From: Candidatus Poribacteria bacterium
GTDB taxonomy: Bacteria; Poribacteria; WGA-4E; PCPOR2b
Direction of reading: 5' to 3'
Length of the DNA stretch: 34,279 nucleotides
NCBI GenBank assembly: GCA_022822785.1
Contig: JAJEAL010000050.1
Coordinates: forward strand, 1-34,279
Shown here: positions 17,371 through 25,473 of the stretch, in pieces
Position numbering within the stretch: position 1 is the first letter of the stretch
Layout of the letters: each line of letters starts with the position of its first letter
Notes under the pieces: generated by a model
The model's input: only the letters and a program-made list of their open reading frames with translations
Told to the model about the DNA's origin: nothing
Databases searched by the model: none
Translations under genes and position numbers: made by a program

Positions 17371-17505
17371 ATCGATCCAACGGCGCAGGTGCTTCTTTGG
17401 GATTTAGTGATAGTACACCTTGTAGGAGTTGTGCACTTCAGATTGTAGTTGCCTGGTTTATCAGGTGTTAGCAACGGTGTTCAGTGGTGATGAATCGCCG
17501 ACCTA

Positions 17506-17520
17506 CCCCTTGATAAGGGG
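17506..17520. repeat. Short palindrome CCCCTTGATAAGGGG
   Basis: A perfect 6-bp stem with a 3-nt loop in the 210-bp gap before the beta-helix gene, followed by a G-rich run (GGCAGGGGGG). The look is that of a repetitive extragenic palindrome. Confidence 0.5.
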
Positions 17521-17581
17521 GGCAGGGGGGTTGGTTTTGACCGTTCAACTGCGTAAGTCCTAACCTTGTTGAGGGAGAATA

Positions 17582-18775
17582 ATGCAGAAGGGCGTAACAG
17601 TTACCGTCGGCGTAGAAAACGCGGCGATTGTCGGCTCAAATAATCGCGCATTGCAGGCGGCGGTAGACTATGTGTCGGGATTGGGCGGTGGGATTGTATG
17701 TATCGGCGCCGGGATTTACGAAATGGAAGATTCATTGCACCTGCGCAGCAATGTCACGGTGATTGGTGCAGGGGAAGACACCGTTTTGCGTAAAGGGAGC
17801 GGATATAGCTCCCCGCTGGTTACCGACGGCGATTACGGTGAAGAACAGATTACAGTCGCAGATGGGTCAGGACTCAAAGTTGGGATGGGGGTAACCGTGC
17901 ACGACGATCGTTCCGGCGGCTTTCATACCACTGTCGGGACGATTATCGCGCAGGTCGATGATCACACCTTTATCATCAACAATCCACTTCAAGCCGATTG
18001 CATGGTGTACAATAACGCGCTTGCCAAGAACACGTTTCCGATTCTTAGCAGCTATTACGCGCAAAACATACGTATCGAAGGGATAATGGTCGATGGAAAC
18101 AAGGCGGGCAACGCGCACCTGAATGGGTGCCGGGGCGCGGGTATCTTCTTCTATCGCGTCAATGATTCAGAAATCCACAACTGCACCGTCCACGACTATA
18201 ACGGCGACGGGTTCAGTTTTCAACAGAGCAATAATATCTCGATCGAACACTGCGTCTCGCATCATAACGAGGGGTTGGGATTTCATCCCGGCAGCGGTTC
18301 ACAGCGCCCGACGATGCGGACCAACGTCGCATACGAGAACAGAGACGATGGCTTGTTTCTCTGCTGGCGGGTGCGTCATGGGACCTTTGAAGGGAATGAA
18401 CTCCGGCGCAACGGTCGATACGGCATTTCTATCGGGCATAAGGATTCGGATAATCTCCTGCGAGGAAACACGGTGATTGGCAACGTGAATCACGGCATCT
18501 ACTTCCGGGACGAGCCGGAGTACACGGGTGGACATCGGAATCGGTTAGAGCAGAACAAAATCTACAACAACGGCACGAACGGAAAAGGGAGTGGTATCTA
18601 CATCGACGGTGAGACCAACGACACGGTGATTGTCGGCAATGAAATTGGCAATAGATCGGAGGTCGGCGATTCAACACAGCGTTTTGGCGTTGTGATTGGG
18701 GCGAAAGCGAAGCGGGTGAAATTGGAAGGGAACCGGATAGAAAGCAACCTAGATGGAGAGATTGAAAGACAGTAG
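17582..18775 (+). CDS. Right-handed beta-helix protein (pectate-lyase-like)
   Basis: 397 residues with parallel beta-helix repeats of the kind found in polysaccharide lyases and epimerases. The start (NNRALQAAVDYVSGLGGGIVCIGAGIY) is typical of the first turn of the pectate lyase 3-type fold, and Asn-rich turns such as SNNISIEHCVSHHNEG, NVAYENRDDG, NELRRNGRYG and NKIYNNGTNG follow at ~22-residue spacing. No signal peptide is visible at this start, which is odd for an enzyme acting on polymers. Catalytic residues cannot be assigned. Ribosome site GGGAG precedes ATG. The DegT gene follows after 29 bp. Confidence 0.75.
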   Translation: MQKGVTVTVGVENAAIVGSNNRALQAAVDYVSGLGGGIVCIGAGIYEMEDSLHLRSNVTVIGAGEDTVLRKGSGYSSPLVTDGDYGEEQITVADGSGLKVGMGVTVHDDRSGGFHTTVGTIIAQVDDHTFIINNPLQADCMVYNNALAKNTFPILSSYYAQNIRIEGIMVDGNKAGNAHLNGCRGAGIFFYRVNDSEIHNCTVHDYNGDGFSFQQSNNISIEHCVSHHNEGLGFHPGSGSQRPTMRTNVAYENRDDGLFLCWRVRHGTFEGNELRRNGRYGISIGHKDSDNLLRGNTVIGNVNHGIYFRDEPEYTGGHRNRLEQNKIYNNGTNGKGSGIYIDGETNDTVIVGNEIGNRSEVGDSTQRFGVVIGAKAKRVKLEGNRIESNLDGEIERQ

Positions 18776-18804
18776 CGACAAACGTGGAAGCGGAGGTGGC
18801 TTAT

Positions 18805-20004
18805 ATGGGAAAGCTGGCGTTGAACGGAGGCGAACCGGTCGTCAAACGGGCGTTAGGTAAGCGGTGGCCCATCTTTGGCGAAGAGGAGGAAAAGGCACTT
18901 ATAGAGGTTCTGCACAGCGGGGAATGGAATCGCCGTGATAAGGTTGACGAAGTGGGAGAAGCGTTCGCAGCGTACCAAGATGCCAAGTACGGTATCCCCT
19001 TGGCAAATGGCACGGTCGCCCTACAGTGCGCCTTAAAAGTCGCGGGTGTGGACGCGGGGGATGAGGTTATCGTTCCGGCGCTGACCTTTGTCGCAACGGC
19101 GACATCGGTGGTGCTAGTCAACGCGGTGCCGATCATCGTCGATGTTGACCCACTCACCTATAATATCAGTCCCGACGCGATTGAAGCCGCCATAACGCCT
19201 AGGACGCGCGCCATCATTCCCGTCCACAACGGCGGCTATCCAGCGGATATGGATGCGATCATGGAGATTGCGGATAAGCACAACCTTCGGGTTATTGAAG
19301 ATTGTGCACACGCGCACGGCTCACAGTGGCGAGGCAAGGGGGTTGGCTCCATCGGTCATTTGGGTACGTTTAGCTTTCAAATTGGGAAGACGCTCACCTG
19401 TGGCGAGGGCGGTATGGTGCTGACAAACGACCAAACCCTCGCGGAGGACGCCGCTCGATTTGCGAATCTCAATATGCGCATGACAAATCTGCAAGCCGCC
19501 CTACTGCTATGTCAGCTAGAGCGGTTCGATGCCCAGGTCGAAACGCGGGAGCAGAACACCGCTCACCTCGTTGCGGGGATGAAAGCGATCAAGGGCATTG
19601 ATCCGATTCCGCGAGATGACCGTGTCACGCGGTGGTGCTTCTACTATTGGGATTTTCGATACATCCCGGACCAGTTCGATGGCCTTCCAAGACGCCGATT
19701 TTTGGAGGCATTGAGCGCCGAAGGTGTGCCGTGTGGCGTTGGTGCTCACGGTCAACCCATCTATCGGGAAGGTCCCTTCGCTGACATGGCGTTCTTCGAC
19801 CAGCTTGGGTGTGCACGGAAGGGCTCGCTCTACGACGGTGAAATTGATTACAGCACGGTACATTGTCCCAATGCGGAGCGGGTCCATGCAGAAGAGGTGT
19901 GCAGCTTCTCCCACGCGCTGTTTTTAGGCGGTGTGGACGATATGGACTGCATCTTGGAGACGTTTCATAAGCTCCGAGAGAACACCGATGAATTGAACTA
20001 CTAG
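18805..20004 (+). CDS. DegT/DnrJ/EryC1-family PLP aminotransferase (contracted loop)
   Basis: 399 residues. Members transfer an amino group to keto-sugars. Conserved pieces are present: D166 in IEDCAHAHGS, the PLP lysine K195 in FQIGKTLTCGEGG, and the RMTNLQAALL segment. ATG 18805 has GGAGGT 7 nt upstream; a GTG at 18784 would lack that. In relatives about 20-25 residues lie between the ARFANL segment and the NxRMT segment; here they are joined directly (residues 219-226), an in-frame contraction. The TAG stop overlaps the TA flank and first G of a transposon-like end (20004-20019). Confidence 0.82.
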   Translation: MGKLALNGGEPVVKRALGKRWPIFGEEEEKALIEVLHSGEWNRRDKVDEVGEAFAAYQDAKYGIPLANGTVALQCALKVAGVDAGDEVIVPALTFVATATSVVLVNAVPIIVDVDPLTYNISPDAIEAAITPRTRAIIPVHNGGYPADMDAIMEIADKHNLRVIEDCAHAHGSQWRGKGVGSIGHLGTFSFQIGKTLTCGEGGMVLTNDQTLAEDAARFANLNMRMTNLQAALLLCQLERFDAQVETREQNTAHLVAGMKAIKGIDPIPRDDRVTRWCFYYWDFRYIPDQFDGLPRRRFLEALSAEGVPCGVGAHGQPIYREGPFADMAFFDQLGCARKGSLYDGEIDYSTVHCPNAERVHAEEVCSFSHALFLGGVDDMDCILETFHKLRENTDELNY

Positions 20005-20019
20005 AGCGTGTTGACATTT
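20004..20019 (+). mobile_element. Single end of a family A-like element
   Basis: GAGCGTGTTGACATTT preceded by TA (20002-20003) matches the reverse complement of the right end of the element at 10951-11121 at 15 of 16 positions. No partner end was found before the next gene at 20115, so this is a remnant or a different element sharing its end. A CCTCC/GGAGG hairpin (20030-20045) follows it. Confidence 0.5.
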
Positions 20020-20114
20020 ATGTTGCTTACCTCCTTTGTAGGAGGGGATTCCTAGCCCCGATATGGGCACCACGGCTTACCATCAGTAGTCATTCTGTAT
20101 CTGCTGCTAACCTA

Positions 20115-20711
20115 TTACGTGTTTAACGCCTTTCGCAACTCATGGGTCGATTCCGCGAGTGTCGGACGCAAGAAGCGTACAGCGTGTTCCGGGCTTCGCG
20201 TTGGCGGCGGTTCGTTGGCGAGGGCGAGCTTGAGGTTAATGAGCGTAGGCCCTGCTTCCGCCAGAATTGAGGGTAGCGAAGCGTCCAGTGAATCGGGATC
20301 GTCGAATTCGTAGATCTTCTCAAATCCAGCGCCGCGTGCAACCGTTGTAAAGCTGAAATTCTGTCCCCCCGGTATGGGCTGATTGCCCGTTACTTCATAG
20401 GAGCCGTTTTCGCATACAAAGAGGTAGTAGTTGCGCGCCGGTTTATTCAACGATGTTACCGTTGCGAGTGTGCCCAAACACATCAGCATGCTGCCGTCTC
20501 CGTTGAGGACAAGCACTTTTTTATCAGGTCTTGCTAGCGCTATCCCTAGCCCGAAGTCCGCTGCGTGTCCCATCGCACTCCCGACGGACGCATAGTCGAG
20601 TGGATGCTCTGAAATCTGCCCCCAAGGGACAGTGACCCCCATCGTTGCAATGACGACCTCGTCTGTGCGGTGTTTCGCAATAATTTTCAGACACTCTTCT
20701 TTATTAAACAC
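20115..20711 (-). CDS. Stand-alone TPP-binding subunit (sulfopyruvate/phosphonopyruvate decarboxylase beta-like)
   Basis: 198 residues consisting only of the PP (cofactor) domain of thiamine-diphosphate decarboxylases: GDGSMLM at 71-77 and NG at 102-103 bracket the Mg/diphosphate loop, with an SxGSAMG entry motif. Two-subunit decarboxylases such as ComDE pair this with a separate PYR subunit; none is adjacent here. GTG 20711 has GAAAGGAGC upstream; the longer in-frame form would add a basic tail read from the antisense of the upstream gene. It starts about 20 bp after the DUF4861-like gene, suggesting one transcript. Confidence 0.75.
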   Translation of the reverse strand: MFNKEECLKIIAKHRTDEVVIATMGVTVPWGQISEHPLDYASVGSAMGHAADFGLGIALARPDKKVLVLNGDGSMLMCLGTLATVTSLNKPARNYYLFVCENGSYEVTGNQPIPGGQNFSFTTVARGAGFEKIYEFDDPDSLDASLPSILAEAGPTLINLKLALANEPPPTRSPEHAVRFLRPTLAESTHELRKALNT

Positions 20712-20730
20712 AATTCTGCTCCTTTCAGCT

Positions 20731-22071
20731 TTATTCTTCTGATTTTTCCTGTGCTTGCGATTCTTGTGGTGTGAACCGGATGACTGGGGGGGTTCGGATC
20801 GCCGTCGCCATCGCTTGGATGTATTGCTCAAACGCCTCCTGCGTAACGATTTCACTCTTTTCTGGCTCCGGCGTCGCTGCCGCGGCCGCTTCCAGCCCCG
20901 GTGGCGCTATCTCGACCTCTGCCACATCCGGTGTCCCTGTTTCAGCATCTTCTGCGCCCAAAGCCGAAGCAAACCGATAGAACACTTCATCGTGTTGGTC
21001 AAGCTCCATTAATATAGTGTTTCCCGCCTCCGACGCTGAAAGGGTATCGAACCCCTCTGCCGGAAAAATAAGCCCAAAACCGGTTTCGTCGTCGGTTTCT
21101 ACCTCCGCTTCCCAACCCCATACCCAGCCATCTTTCTCATTGCTAAACGGGGTAGTGATACGGGACGGGAGATGGACGGCAACCCGGTGTTCGTCTCCTA
21201 ATCCTTTAACCTGTAGGCGATGTTCTCCCCACTGATGTCCGGCATAGATTGAAAACGTTGAAGTGAAAGCAATCTCTCGGTTGGATGGCAGCGTCCAACT
21301 GGGTATGATTCGCTGCACAACGGATCTTACAGGGCCATCAACGATAACCCGCACGTACTCTCGCTGATCCTCAAACGGGATGAGCCTTCGCATGTCGGCA
21401 TCCCAAAGCCCGAAGCTATGTGTTGTGAACAGGGGGGTCAAAATCGCTTCGTCGGAATCGGATGGGGCAGTAGCCTGACGAACGAACTGGTCAAGGAATA
21501 ACCCCTTCGTTTTCTTGCCGTAAGCGTCAATTGAGCCGTTGGGATGAAGAAGGTAAGCAACCCACTCGGATTCCAACGCAGCGAATCCCGCCAGCTCCGG
21601 AAATATCCCCGCCCGCGTTCGGCGGGCAAATCCAAGTGTGATTGACATCTCATTATCAGGGGCGTAACGGATGGTTATATTTTTTGTCTCCTGCGGTTCA
21701 AGGTCTATCAGAAAGACGAGCTCGTCTCGGTGGCCGTCATAGTTTGTGTCATCCGCTTGACTTGGAATTTCGGTTTCCACCGGCGGCTGCCCAGAAACGA
21801 TGAGATAGGCGTCAAATGAGAAGTCGGGGGCAACCTGCTTCAACTCAGCGAGCGAAAGCACAATCGGTAGGTTGACACGCTTGATGGGGAGGGTGTTCTG
21901 TACGGTCAGTTGGATCTGGGGGATGTCACGATTTTGGTCGCCGGGGAAGGTACAGCCAACAAGCCACAGCAATAGGGCGCTAAAGGCTAGATACACACGG
22001 AACGTCCTATAATGAGCGCTCCACTCATAAAGTTGCGGTTGTTTGTCTGAATTGGCGTAAAAACCGATCAA
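20731..22071 (-). CDS. DUF4861-like lipoprotein
   Basis: 446 residues. After a short N-terminal extension a hydrophobic stretch ends in WLVGC (near residues 36-40), a lipobox, so the mature protein is likely a lipoprotein. The body (KRVNLPIVLSLAEL..., DDTNYDGHRDELVFLIDLEPQETK, FGLWDADMRRL, SIYAGHQWGEHRL) resembles the DUF4861 family found beside polysaccharide-use genes; the function of that family is not established. The C-terminal ~60 residues are an acidic Pro/Ala/Glu-rich tail. Start TTG 22071 has GGGAGG 7 nt upstream. Confidence 0.65.
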   Translation of the reverse strand: MIGFYANSDKQPQLYEWSAHYRTFRVYLAFSALLLWLVGCTFPGDQNRDIPQIQLTVQNTLPIKRVNLPIVLSLAELKQVAPDFSFDAYLIVSGQPPVETEIPSQADDTNYDGHRDELVFLIDLEPQETKNITIRYAPDNEMSITLGFARRTRAGIFPELAGFAALESEWVAYLLHPNGSIDAYGKKTKGLFLDQFVRQATAPSDSDEAILTPLFTTHSFGLWDADMRRLIPFEDQREYVRVIVDGPVRSVVQRIIPSWTLPSNREIAFTSTFSIYAGHQWGEHRLQVKGLGDEHRVAVHLPSRITTPFSNEKDGWVWGWEAEVETDDETGFGLIFPAEGFDTLSASEAGNTILMELDQHDEVFYRFASALGAEDAETGTPDVAEVEIAPPGLEAAAAATPEPEKSEIVTQEAFEQYIQAMATAIRTPPVIRFTPQESQAQEKSEE

Positions 22072-22123
22072 GATGTATCCTCCCTGTCTAAAAAAGATCG
22101 CTCATGTAAAGAAATCGTGCAAA

Positions 22124-22155
22124 GAAACCGAGTTTTTTCTTAAAAACTCGGTTTC
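22124..22155. repeat. Palindrome GAAACCGAG...CTCGGTTTC, copy 3
   Basis: Perfect hairpin with 14-bp arms and a TCTT loop just upstream of the DUF4861-like gene. Unlike the other two copies it is not inside a recognisable family A element. Confidence 0.8.
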
Positions 22156-22297
22156 TCCAAGTCGCTCTGCACTCTCTTTTGACATAAGCCAAAAAGATAA
22201 CCGATCCGCAAAGAAAAGTCAAGAGTCATCTGGTGACAAAGTTCGCGTAGCTTGATAGATTTGAGCAGCGCGCGAAGCTATCTCCACGCTTCCGCTG

Positions 22298-22912
22298 CTA
22301 TCTCGGATCTGATGACTCTAATTTCCGATCTATCTGCGATTTTATCTCATCTAGCAGGGGTTGCAAAATATCTGAATCTAACGTTTCAGTCGGCTGGATT
22401 TCTTCGTTCGGTTCTTCCGTTGTCAGGAGTTCTGTGAAGTCATACGTGTCCGCGTTGATAGCGTCGTACCACTCGGTTTCGGGAAAGAGATTGGTCACGG
22501 GGTCTTCCGGCTCAGCGATTTCCTGGAGCAGCTGCTGTCTGGAGGCAGACTCCTCTATCGGTTCCGTTTGAGGTATATCGCTGAAATCTTCTCCTGAAAC
22601 ATCCCACATCGAATCGCTTGGGCCCGCCTGCCGCTCCGGTTGGGTACCTCTAACATTGTCGCGTACGGTTGTTGATTTCTGCACATAGTTTGGGAAATAA
22701 TCTTGCACTTCATCAGGGTTGAGGAACGCCGGTTCGCCTCTCAGAATGACGGTGTTCGGCGAATATGCAGCCAGCACCCAATTCACCATTTGACGGACCG
22801 ATACCGCGATGGAATGGAAGACTGGATTCAAATTGCCGATTGCATCAATTTGCAGTAATCCCAATATCAACAGTACGGCTAACAGGAAAATGCCGATAAA
22901 CTTTATCTTCAT
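22298..22912 (-). CDS. Acidic single-pass membrane protein of unknown function
   Basis: 204 residues. A hydrophobic segment at about 3-23 anchors the protein, followed by a mixed region, then a strongly acidic tail rich in Glu, Asp, Pro and Thr. No family recognised. ATG 22912 is preferred because GGGAG lies about 8 nt upstream; an ATG 39 bp further up has no ribosome site and would add a charged extension in front of the membrane segment. Confidence 0.6.
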   Translation of the reverse strand: MKIKFIGIFLLAVLLILGLLQIDAIGNLNPVFHSIAVSVRQMVNWVLAAYSPNTVILRGEPAFLNPDEVQDYFPNYVQKSTTVRDNVRGTQPERQAGPSDSMWDVSGEDFSDIPQTEPIEESASRQQLLQEIAEPEDPVTNLFPETEWYDAINADTYDFTELLTTEEPNEEIQPTETLDSDILQPLLDEIKSQIDRKLESSDPR

Positions 22913-23024
22913 CCGTATTCTCCCTTCGATTGTGGCGCGAAAGCTTTTCAACGCGATACGCTCTAGTCTTTAACGCCGAGGGTACGCCGCCGATCTCAAT
23001 GGAGAGCGTCTCTGGTCGCTATAA

Positions 23025-23044
23025 CCCCACACGTAGTTGTGGGG
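23025..23044. repeat. Hairpin CCCCACA-6-TGTGGGG in the leader of the acidic membrane protein
   Basis: A 7-bp GC-rich stem (23025-23031 with 23038-23044) in the roughly 200-bp leader between the candidate promoter and the start at 22912. No U-run follows on the minus strand. It may be a repetitive palindrome. Confidence 0.5.
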
Positions 23045-23115
23045 CGGGCACCCGATAAGTGGGGACTTCGTGCGATTGCGCTTTTCAACTTGCCTGACAG
23101 CTAGCGATTTGCGCT

Positions 23116-23124
23116 AGTATAGCA
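23116..23124 (-). promoter_or_regulatory. Candidate extended -10 promoter (minus strand)
   Basis: On the minus strand the sequence reads TGCTATACT, an extended -10. No clear -35 at the normal distance. It would start a leader of about 200 nt for the acidic membrane protein. Confidence 0.35.
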
Positions 23125-23192
23125 TACAATTGTTAAGAAAGTGTTAAAATAGTGTGAAGCATAGATGAAATTCTAAACATTTGCGCCTGTCG

Positions 23193-24089
23193 TTAGATCG
23201 CTTCAATCTGGGCAATGAGCTCCGGCGGCAGATAACGTCCATCAGCGACCGAAACCGATGTTTCTAACTCCTCAATCGACGCGACGCCTGACAACAGGAT
23301 GGACACTCGTGGATCGGATAAGAGATACCGCAGAGCGATTGGCGTGATGCCTTCCGGTTGGTCCGCTAGCAGGGATTCCACCCGTTCCAGCTTATCGTAA
23401 AGATTGGCGAAGCGGCCCTGTTCCGTCCACAGCTCCCGCTTGGATCCAAGGAGTCCAGCGTGGAGCGGCGAGGCGGTTATCACGGCGACATCGCGTTCCG
23501 CCGCGGTAGGAACCAGAATCTTTTTCGCTTCCTGTGTAAGCAGGTCATATTTACAGAATGTGATTACCGAGACAAACGCATCCGACTCCTTCAGCACATC
23601 TCGCATTAACTCTAGGTCCGAGCCGGTCAGGCCGATGTGCTGCGTCAACCCCTGCTCCCGAATCTCTAAGAGGGTTTCCAGCGTCCTACCCTTTCCGAAG
23701 ATACCCGCTCTGCCCGCCTGTTCCGCTTCGTGGATCTGCAGCAGGTCAACCTTGTCCCGTTGCAGCCGTTTTAAGCTCGCCTCAAACCCGCGCAAAACAG
23801 TGTCCCGCGTGTAATCGAACGGCTCCGGGTAATAGCCCACTTTGGTCGCTAGGTAGTACGGCTCAGTCACACCTTTGAGAGCAGCACCCAACACCTCCTC
23901 GCTGCGACCTTGACCGTAGAGCGGGGCTGTGTCAAAGTAGTTAATACCGAGTTCCAGCGCGCGTTCAACAACACCGGCGCCGTAGGAAAACGGCTTCAAT
24001 CCGAACTCCGGGCGTCCGTAGAACCACGACCCACCCAAGCCGATCTCACTGACCTGCCAATCTGTTTTGCCAAATCGTCGATACTGCAT
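23193..24089 (-). CDS. Aldo/keto reductase (sugar dehydrogenase-like)
   Basis: 298 residues, TIM-barrel NAD(P) oxidoreductase. Catalytic tetrad D53 (YFDTAPLYG), Y58, K83 (ATKVG) and H120 (QIHEAEQ) is complete; the NADP-binding C-terminal part contains the SGVASIEEL segment. It belongs with the L-fucose/D-threo-aldose 1-dehydrogenase-like subset rather than xylose reductases, judged by overall pattern only. GGAGGAAAG precedes the start. It lies 11 bp after the UxuA-like gene on the same strand, implying an operon for hexuronate or aldose breakdown. Confidence 0.85.
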   Translation of the reverse strand: MQYRRFGKTDWQVSEIGLGGSWFYGRPEFGLKPFSYGAGVVERALELGINYFDTAPLYGQGRSEEVLGAALKGVTEPYYLATKVGYYPEPFDYTRDTVLRGFEASLKRLQRDKVDLLQIHEAEQAGRAGIFGKGRTLETLLEIREQGLTQHIGLTGSDLELMRDVLKESDAFVSVITFCKYDLLTQEAKKILVPTAAERDVAVITASPLHAGLLGSKRELWTEQGRFANLYDKLERVESLLADQPEGITPIALRYLLSDPRVSILLSGVASIEELETSVSVADGRYLPPELIAQIEAI

Positions 24090-24100
24090 CTTTCCTCCTT

Positions 24101-25114
24101 CTAGAACCCAACTGCTTTCAGCAATCCCTTCAGATACCCGACTGAGTAGACAAATCCCTGTCCACCGATTTCGTTTTCGTAAAGTGTGTGTGGGCAGTGA
24201 CCGGGAAGCAGGACGCTGTCAAACCCGACCGCTTTGAAGGCTTGGAGCACCGCAAAAAAATCGCAATCGGCTTCATCTAAGAAACACTCTTGGAATTTTG
24301 GCACCGTCCCCTGAACACCTTGAGCGTGTCCGTAGACGATTTGTCCACGTTCTCCGAAATGGCGAATCGCTGCGAGGATGTCAGTTCCCATCGCCGTCCA
24401 GTTCCCGAGACAGAAGTTGAGCCCACTTGCACGACTATTATTGGCGACCTCCATCGCGCGTTGGAAGCCCTCGAAGTCGTGGAACAGCCGGGGGATGCCA
24501 CCCAATTTCTCTAACGGCGGATCGTCGGGATGGAGTGCGAGCCGGACACCCGCTGCCTCCGCCTCCGGGAGGATGGCCGCGATGAAATACTCGTAGTTCG
24601 CCCACATCTCTTCATCGGTGTATTCTCTGTCACGGAACAGGGGTGAGTGCTTCGCGATTTTCATGTCAAAACTGCTGACCTGCGACCCGCCGCGTCCAAC
24701 CGTCGTCAGCGAGGTGCGCCAAGAGTTCCGCGTTACGCCCGGCTGGTTCACCATCCAGTGGTAGCCGTAGACCGGGATACCTGCTCTGCCCATATTACGG
24801 ATGGTGGTAATCACATTCTCAATCTGTTGATCGCGACCCGGTAGCCCCAACATCGCTCGGTCATAGCAGCACGACGGAAGCGGATTCTCAATCCCGATGA
24901 CCCGTAATCCAGTGTCCTCACAACGCTTTTTGACCAATACCAGATCGAGGAAATCCCAGTGTGCGCCCGGTTTATCGCCGTTCTCGATTGAGAATCGTTG
25001 CGCGGCGTCAGGGTGAGAAGCGGAGCTGAGAACCACGTCATCAACACCATACTGCTTTAGGAACTGTAGGTAATCGTTCCTTCCATCTAAGCGTGCGTAA
25101 GAACAAATCCGCAT
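24101..25114 (-). CDS. Mannonate dehydratase-like protein (UxuA family)
   Basis: 337 residues, TIM barrel of the xylose-isomerase-like class. The family signature is RLALHPDDPP followed by GGIPRL (191-210), with other expected metal-site pieces such as the CLGN region and the GHCPHT near the C-terminus. UxuA removes water from D-mannonate to give 2-keto-3-deoxy-gluconate in glucuronate breakdown. It is shorter than E. coli UxuA (394) but near the B. subtilis length; a related dehydratase or isomerase cannot be excluded. First gene of the minus-strand pair with the aldo/keto reductase. Confidence 0.78.
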   Translation of the reverse strand: MRICSYARLDGRNDYLQFLKQYGVDDVVLSSASHPDAAQRFSIENGDKPGAHWDFLDLVLVKKRCEDTGLRVIGIENPLPSCCYDRAMLGLPGRDQQIENVITTIRNMGRAGIPVYGYHWMVNQPGVTRNSWRTSLTTVGRGGSQVSSFDMKIAKHSPLFRDREYTDEEMWANYEYFIAAILPEAEAAGVRLALHPDDPPLEKLGGIPRLFHDFEGFQRAMEVANNSRASGLNFCLGNWTAMGTDILAAIRHFGERGQIVYGHAQGVQGTVPKFQECFLDEADCDFFAVLQAFKAVGFDSVLLPGHCPHTLYENEIGGQGFVYSVGYLKGLLKAVGF

Positions 25115-25473
25115 ATCTGCCCCCTATGTCTGTTGGATAAAGATAGTGGATCCTGTCGAAAGAAAGTGCAAAGAACGTGAAAATCAACGATTCATTGGTA
25201 CAACCGGGCACGGAGGCCCCGATGCTATGGCACGATTGCTTACATAGACATTAAGATATTATAACCTATTTCCATTCTGTTTTGGAATCTAAACTTGTCT
25301 GATCCGCAGCCTTTGGGGTCGATTTTCGGACTTTGATCTTGACCGTACCGCAACTTTCTGCTACAATGTGCCAAAGGTGTGGGGAGATGGTCAAAAAGGT
25401 TTCTGACCTCCGTGTGGGATTGCAGCGGTTACGTCACAGCTTTCCGCGCCGAGTTGGAGCAAATTAAAAGCGT
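25115..25473. other. Divergent control region between UxuA-like and DgoD-like genes
   Basis: 359 bp between two divergent dehydratase operons, so a likely place for shared regulation. The plus-strand promoter is listed separately. On the minus strand a TATAAT (complement of 25258-25263) could be the -10 for the UxuA-like gene, but its -35 is poor. No other gene or repeat seen. Confidence 0.5.
25339..25367 (+). promoter_or_regulatory. Sigma-70-type promoter, TTGACC-17-TACAAT
   Basis: TTGACC at 25339-25344 and TACAAT at 25362-25367 with the optimal 17-bp spacer. Transcription would begin near 25374 and give a leader of about 100 nt to the DgoD-like gene and the genes after it. Confidence 0.6.

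Noticed and set aside
17506-17520. Rho-independent terminator after the zinc dehydrogenase
   Set aside because: The stem is followed by G-rich sequence, with no T-run on the plus strand.
20712-20855. Basic N-terminal extension of the TPP-binding subunit
   Set aside because: It overlaps the end of the DUF4861-like gene and is an Arg/Lys-rich read of another frame; GTG 20711 has GAAAGGAGC before it.
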